Below, piece after piece: positions 5,582 to 8,678 of a stretch of 8,678 nucleotides of DNA. The DNA comes from Bacillota bacterium. GTDB lineage: Bacteria; Bacillota; Clostridia; Peptostreptococcales; Anaerovoracaceae. The stretch is taken from assembly GCA_017619985.1 (NCBI GenBank), contig JAFZRG010000069.1, positions 1-8,678 on the forward strand. Reading direction: 5' to 3'. The notes under the pieces were generated by a model. It saw only the letters and a program-made list of their open reading frames with translations. It was not told where the DNA came from and searched no databases. The position numbers and the translations under genes were made by a program. How positions within the stretch are numbered: position 1 is the stretch's first letter; each line of letters begins with the position of its first letter.

Positions 5582-6832
5582 ATGATCCAAGTCAAAACGC
5601 TCCCGTGCGGGGCGCGGCTGGTAACGGAGAAGCTTCCGGAATTCCGGTCCGCCAGCATCGGGATCTGGGTGGGAGCCGGCGCCGTGAAAGAAGCATCGGA
5701 CCGGAAAGGCATCTCCCATTTCATCGAGCATATGTGCTTCAAGGGCACGGAAAAGAGAAATTTCCTTCAGCTTGCCAAGGAAGCGGACGATCTCGGTGCG
5801 GCGCTGAACGCCTTCACCGACAAGGAAGCGACCTGTTATCACATCAAGGCGCTGACGGACGTATTTCCGCAGGCAGTCGACATCCTGCTGGACATGGTCT
5901 GCTTTTCGAAGAACGACGCGGCTGAGATCCGCAAGGAAAAGCGCGTCGTGACCGAAGAGATCGCCATGGTGGAAGATACGCCCGACGATATCATCGTCGA
6001 CATTCTGATGGAAAAGGTGTTCCGCGGCACACCGCTGCAGTATCCCGTGCTGGGATCCCGCAGGACGGTACGGGTCATTACGAGAGAAGACGTTCTGGCA
6101 TACCGCAAAAAATGGTATACGGCAGGAAACATCGTCGTTGCAGCAGTCGGAAATTTCGACGATTCTGCGCTCGAAGAGCAGCTGGAGGCTCAGTTATCCA
6201 TGCTGCCCTCAAAAAGCCCGGAAATCGCAGATTATAAGCCTTCTGAAGGCTGCAGATACGGCTACCGAACCCAGGATATCAACCAGACCCATATCGCCAT
6301 CGGCCTTCCGACGGTCAGCATGGGTTCCGGCGAATATTACGCGCAGGCCATCGCCTGCGACATCCTCGGCGGCAGCATGAGTTCGCGGCTCTTCCAGAAC
6401 ATCCGCGAGCAGAAAGGCCTCGCGTACAGCGTGTTCAGTTCGACGCTGAGCTACGCCCAGGACGGCATGTTCATGATCTATGCCGGGATCACGCCCGGGA
6501 AAGAAGTGGACGCAGTCACAGGGATCGCGGGCGAACTGGCCGGACTGAAGCGCGACGGGATCTCGAAGGAAGAGACGGAGATCGTCAAGCAGCGCCTGAA
6601 GAGCGGCTACATCTTCTCTCTGGAATCCATGAATTCCAGGATGTACCGTCTGGGCAGAAATCTGCTCCTGCTGGACAAGGTCTATTCGCAGGAGGATACG
6701 ATGGCAGAGATCGACGCCGTGACCGCGGACCAGGTGAACGCATTCCTGGACCGCATCTGCGATATCGGAAAATACAGCGGTGTCGCCATCAGCAGCAAAC
6801 GCATCGACATGAAACGTCTGATGAACGGATGA
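5582..6832 (+). CDS. M16 family zinc peptidase (pitrilysin / processing-peptidase-like)
   Basis: 416 residues from the ATG at 5582, close to the roughly 410 of Bacillus subtilis MlpA (YmxG), also encoded downstream of pnp. An earlier in-frame ATG at 5561 would begin at the foot of the pnp hairpin; 5582 is preferred because AAGG (5570-5573) precedes it by 8 nt and the family begins like MIQVKTLPCGARLVTE. The inverted zinc motif HxxEH is HFIEH at 46-50, with the third ligand E126 in VVTEEIAMVEDTPDD. The second half has the M16 signature LGGSMSSRLFQNIREQKGLA near 262-281 and AYSVFSS. The motifs predict an active protease subunit; its natural substrate is not known from sequence. No signal peptide, so cytoplasmic. 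The ylxY polysaccharide deacetylase gene that separates pnp from this gene in B. subtilis is absent here. Its stop overlaps an ATG (6829) in the dut frame. Confidence 0.95.
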   Translation: MIQVKTLPCGARLVTEKLPEFRSASIGIWVGAGAVKEASDRKGISHFIEHMCFKGTEKRNFLQLAKEADDLGAALNAFTDKEATCYHIKALTDVFPQAVDILLDMVCFSKNDAAEIRKEKRVVTEEIAMVEDTPDDIIVDILMEKVFRGTPLQYPVLGSRRTVRVITREDVLAYRKKWYTAGNIVVAAVGNFDDSALEEQLEAQLSMLPSKSPEIADYKPSEGCRYGYRTQDINQTHIAIGLPTVSMGSGEYYAQAIACDILGGSMSSRLFQNIREQKGLAYSVFSSTLSYAQDGMFMIYAGITPGKEVDAVTGIAGELAGLKRDGISKEETEIVKQRLKSGYIFSLESMNSRMYRLGRNLLLLDKVYSQEDTMAEIDAVTADQVNAFLDRICDIGKYSGVAISSKRIDMKRLMNG

Positions 6833-6843
6833 AAGGACATACC

Positions 6844-7329
6844 ATGCAGCGCATCGCAAGATTTGAAAAAGTCAGTGACACACAGATGAAGGCGGACAGT
6901 GCCCATATGGCAGGCGAACCTCTGCCTGTGGAACTTCCCGTACGGGCGACGGCAGGCAGCGCCGGTTACGACATCAAGACACCCTGGGCTATCCGCCTCG
7001 AACCGGGCGAAAGCATCCGCATACCGACGGGACTGCGGTGCCGTATAGATCCGGGCTGGGTGCTGCTCATCATGCCCAAGAGCGGGCTCGGCTTCAAATA
7101 CCGCCTGCAGCTCGACAATACGGTCGGCGTCATCGACGAAGATTACTATGGAGCGGACAACGAAGGGCACATCCAGATCCAGATCACGAACGATTCGAGA
7201 GAAGGCAAGGTGCTCGAGATCCCGGCGGGCAAGGCGTTCGCGCAGGGTCTGTTCGTCCCGTATGGCATCACGGAAGACGACGAAGCGGAAGCGAAGCGCA
7301 CCGGCGGATTCGGTTCCACGAACGCATAG
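6844..7329 (+). CDS. dut: Deoxyuridine 5'-triphosphate nucleotidohydrolase (dUTPase)
   Basis: 161 residues from the ATG at 6844. AAAGGA (6832-6837) lies 6 nt upstream; the alternative ATG at 6829 would add five residues, overlap the previous stop as ATGA, and have no good ribosome binding site. Trimeric dUTPase hydrolyses dUTP to dUMP and PPi, keeping uracil out of DNA and feeding dTMP synthesis. The five family motifs are present in order: AGSAGYD (37-43), MPKSGLG (77-83), DNTVGVIDEDYYG (91-103), IPAGKAFAQGLFVPY (126-140) and TGGFGSTN (153-160). The third motif contains the catalytic Asp D98. Motif 2 has Lys79 where most members have Arg (PRS), and motif 3 has NTVG instead of N(G/S)VG. The insert between motifs 3 and 4 (DNEGHIQIQITNDSREG) places it with the longer Firmicutes/phage-type dUTPases. 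It sits tightly between the M16 gene and the dGTPase-like gene. Confidence 0.95.
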   Translation: MQRIARFEKVSDTQMKADSAHMAGEPLPVELPVRATAGSAGYDIKTPWAIRLEPGESIRIPTGLRCRIDPGWVLLIMPKSGLGFKYRLQLDNTVGVIDEDYYGADNEGHIQIQITNDSREGKVLEIPAGKAFAQGLFVPYGITEDDEAEAKRTGGFGSTNA

Positions 7330-7341
7330 AAGAGGTCAGCC

Positions 7342-8361
7342 ATGGTTTTCAGAGAAGATCAGGAAAAAAGAGAATACGAGCTCCTTTCGGAATACGCCTG
7401 CAAGTCTGCGGAAAGCAGGGGCAGGGCGGTATACGAGGAACCCTGCGAACTGCGCACGGAGTTCCAGAGAGACCGTGACCGCATCATCCACAGCAAGGCC
7501 CTGCGCCGGCTCATGCACAAGACGCAGGTCTTTCTGAGTCCGGAAGGCGACCATTTCCGCACGCGGCTCACGCATACGCTCGAAGTCGCGCAGATCGCCC
7601 GCACGATCTCCCGCGCGCTGGGCTTGAACGAAGATCTGACCGAAGCGATCGCGCTGGGTCACGATCTGGGGCATACCCCGTTCGGCCACAACGGAGAGGC
7701 GTTCCTTGATGAGATCCATCCCGGCGGATTCGCTCATAATGTACAGAGCCTGCGGGTCGTCGACGTCATCGAACGCAACGCCAAAGGCCGCACGATGAAT
7801 CTGACGGCGGAAGTGCGCGACGGCATCATGAACCACACGGGTCCCGAATGGCCGTTCACGCTGGAAGGACAGGTCGTGCGCCATTCCGACCGCATCGCCT
7901 ACATCAATCACGATATCGACGACGCCATGCGCGGCGGCATCATCCGCGCGGACGACATCCCCGCGGAATGCACCGCTTATCTCGGACCGGATCACCGCAG
8001 CCGCATCAATACGCTCGTGACGGACATCGTCAGAAACAGCGAAGGCAAAGACAAGGTCATGATGTCGGACGACGCGGCCTATTACATGAACAAACTGCGC
8101 GAGTATATGTTCGGGGCCGTATACCGCAACCCCGAGGTCAAGCAGGCTTCGGAAATGGCGAAGATCAAGGATCTGATCTCCTCGCTTTACGGCTATTTCC
8201 TCGAGCACAGTGACCAGCTGCCCGGCGAATATCAGGTCATCCTGCAGAGGGACGGCGGCAACGAAGCAGTCAAGGATTACATCGCCGGCATGACGGACCG
8301 CTACGCCATCAACATCTTCAGCGAGACGTTCGTGCCGTCCGGCTGGAAACTTCCGAAATAA
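7342..8361 (+). CDS. dgt: dGTPase-like HD-domain dNTP triphosphohydrolase
   Basis: 339 residues, the size of the Firmicutes dGTPase-like proteins rather than the roughly 500-residue E. coli Dgt. Family enzymes hydrolyse dNTPs to the deoxynucleoside and tripolyphosphate in an HD-type metal site. Motifs: RDRIIHSKALRRLMHKTQVF (45-64), RTRLTHTLEVAQIA (73-86, metal-ligand H78), HDLGHTPFGHNGE (107-119, the HD pair H107/D108 and H111/H116), FAHNVQSLR (130-138), and the last ligand region RHSDRIAYINHDIDDA (180-195, D183). The GAGG at 7332-7335 fixes the start; only 12 nt separate it from dut. A dgt-dnaG neighbourhood is frequent in Clostridia. Which dNTPs it cleaves, and whether it needs a dNTP activator, cannot be read from the sequence, so the symbol is by family resemblance. 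Confidence 0.9.
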   Translation: MVFREDQEKREYELLSEYACKSAESRGRAVYEEPCELRTEFQRDRDRIIHSKALRRLMHKTQVFLSPEGDHFRTRLTHTLEVAQIARTISRALGLNEDLTEAIALGHDLGHTPFGHNGEAFLDEIHPGGFAHNVQSLRVVDVIERNAKGRTMNLTAEVRDGIMNHTGPEWPFTLEGQVVRHSDRIAYINHDIDDAMRGGIIRADDIPAECTAYLGPDHRSRINTLVTDIVRNSEGKDKVMMSDDAAYYMNKLREYMFGAVYRNPEVKQASEMAKIKDLISSLYGYFLEHSDQLPGEYQVILQRDGGNEAVKDYIAGMTDRYAINIFSETFVPSGWKLPK

Positions 8362-8394
8362 TTCCGTTTAAAAAAAAGGATGGGGTGCCGTTTC

Positions 8395-8417
8395 CCTGTA
8401 TAACAAGGTACAGGAGG
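8395..8417 (+). promoter_or_regulatory. dnaG ribosome binding site with overlapping 6-bp hairpin
   Basis: AGGAGG (8412-8417) lies 5 nt before the dnaG ATG. CCTGTA (8395-8400) is the exact reverse complement of TACAGG (8409-8414), with an 8-nt loop, so the hairpin would cover the first half of the ribosome binding site. The same bases contain TATAAC (8399-8404), a decent -10 match, but no -35 element is found at 16-18 nt and the resulting leader would be only a few nt long, so I do not call a promoter. The rest of the 61-nt gap has an A8 run (8370-8377) and no terminator. Confidence 0.4.
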
Positions 8418-8422
8418 AAAAC

Positions 8423-8678
8423 ATGGCAGTCACATCCCTGATCTCCGCAGCGGAAGAGATCCGAAGCAGATGCAATATCGTCGACGTCGTGAGCCCGCTC
8501 GTAACGGTCAAGCGCGCCGGCAGCAACTATAAGGGCTGTTGTCCTTTCCACAAGGAAAAGACGCCGTCCTTTGTTGTCTCGGAAAAGAAACAGATCTTCA
8601 CCTGTTTCGGCTGCGGCAAATCGGGCGACGTCATCAAATTCATCCAGGAGTATTACAATCTCAGTTTTCCGGACGCCG
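8423..8678 (+). CDS. dnaG: DNA primase DnaG, N-terminal part (3' end outside window)
   Basis: The frame is open from the ATG at 8423 to the window edge: 85 codons plus one base of about 590 expected. The visible part is the CHC2 zinc-binding domain that recognises template DNA: after the IRSRCNIVDVVSPLVTVKR segment (13-31), the zinc ligands are C40 and H43 in CCPFHKEKTPSF, then C61 and C64 in FTCFGCGKSGDVIKF. The TOPRIM catalytic core and the helicase-binding domain lie beyond the edge. DnaG makes the RNA primers for Okazaki fragments. The start is set by a perfect AGGAGG at 8412-8417. In many Firmicutes rpoD (sigma A) follows, which could be expected downstream. Confidence 0.98.
   Translation, partial: MAVTSLISAAEEIRSRCNIVDVVSPLVTVKRAGSNYKGCCPFHKEKTPSFVVSEKKQIFTCFGCGKSGDVIKFIQEYYNLSFPDA

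Noticed and set aside
3884..5842. 652-codon open frame on the minus strand opposite pnp
   Set aside because: It is in register with pnp codons, so it stays open simply because pnp uses no TTA, CTA or TCA codons there (it is bounded by the single CTA at about 3881-3883). It has no ribosome binding site and the product shows only the Asp/Val/Leu-rich pattern of antisense translation.
7336..8208. 290-codon minus-strand frame opposite the dGTPase-like gene
   Set aside because: Antisense shadow of a GC3-rich gene whose sense frame has all HD motifs.
8391..8410. Promoter for dnaG based on TATAAC at 8399-8404
   Set aside because: No -35 element at 16-18 nt, and the start point would fall on the ribosome binding site.
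1..8678. Search for CRISPR repeats, toxin-antitoxin pairs, phage or transposase genes, tRNA/rRNA and retron-like elements
   Set aside because: Nothing beyond the housekeeping genes and short intergenic structures listed; every intergenic gap is under 150 nt.

Overview
This window is an ordinary, densely packed housekeeping block from what looks like a Bacillota (Firmicutes) bacterium, most likely a GC-rich member of the Clostridia. The basis is gene order (DHH phosphoesterase, truB, ribF, rpsO, pnp, M16 peptidase, then dut, a dGTPase-like HD protein and dnaG), strong AGGAGG-type ribosome binding sites, and protein motifs of Firmicutes type. All genes are on the + strand and coding third positions are mostly G or C. 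The species cannot be named from this sequence. I found no mobile element, CRISPR array, tRNA, rRNA or defence/accessory system, and no previously undescribed protein system. What deserves a second look is in the RNA layer between the genes.

Layout. Positions 1-2853 hold the 3' end of a translation/RNA-processing operon: a nrnA-type nanoRNase (5' truncated by the window), truB (tRNA pseudouridine 55 synthase), ribF (FAD synthesis) and a 78-residue protein resembling DUF3467. They are joined by 4-nt, 0-nt and 14-nt junctions, so they are almost certainly co-transcribed and partly translationally coupled. Positions 2854-2983 hold an internal promoter and a structured leader that ends just before the rpsO ribosome binding site. 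rpsO (S15) is followed by a textbook intrinsic terminator. A second structured leader of about 75 nt precedes pnp (PNPase), which ends in a GC-rich hairpin with only a weak U-tract.

Positions 5582-8361 hold an M16 zinc peptidase, dut (dUTPase) and a dGTPase-like HD phosphohydrolase in tight succession. A 61-nt gap containing a small hairpin over the ribosome binding site then leads to dnaG (primase), cut off by the right edge after its zinc finger.

How the genes fit together. The left half concerns RNA: nanoRNA and pAp breakdown, tRNA modification, ribosomal protein S15 and the 3'-5' exonuclease PNPase. NrnA finishes the short oligonucleotides that exonucleases such as PNPase leave. The right half concerns the DNA precursor pool (dUTP and dNTP hydrolysis) beside the enzyme that primes replication. 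The rpsO and pnp leaders both fold into long imperfect hairpins, consistent with the autoregulation known for these two genes in other bacteria, although the sequences here differ from the enterobacterial ones.
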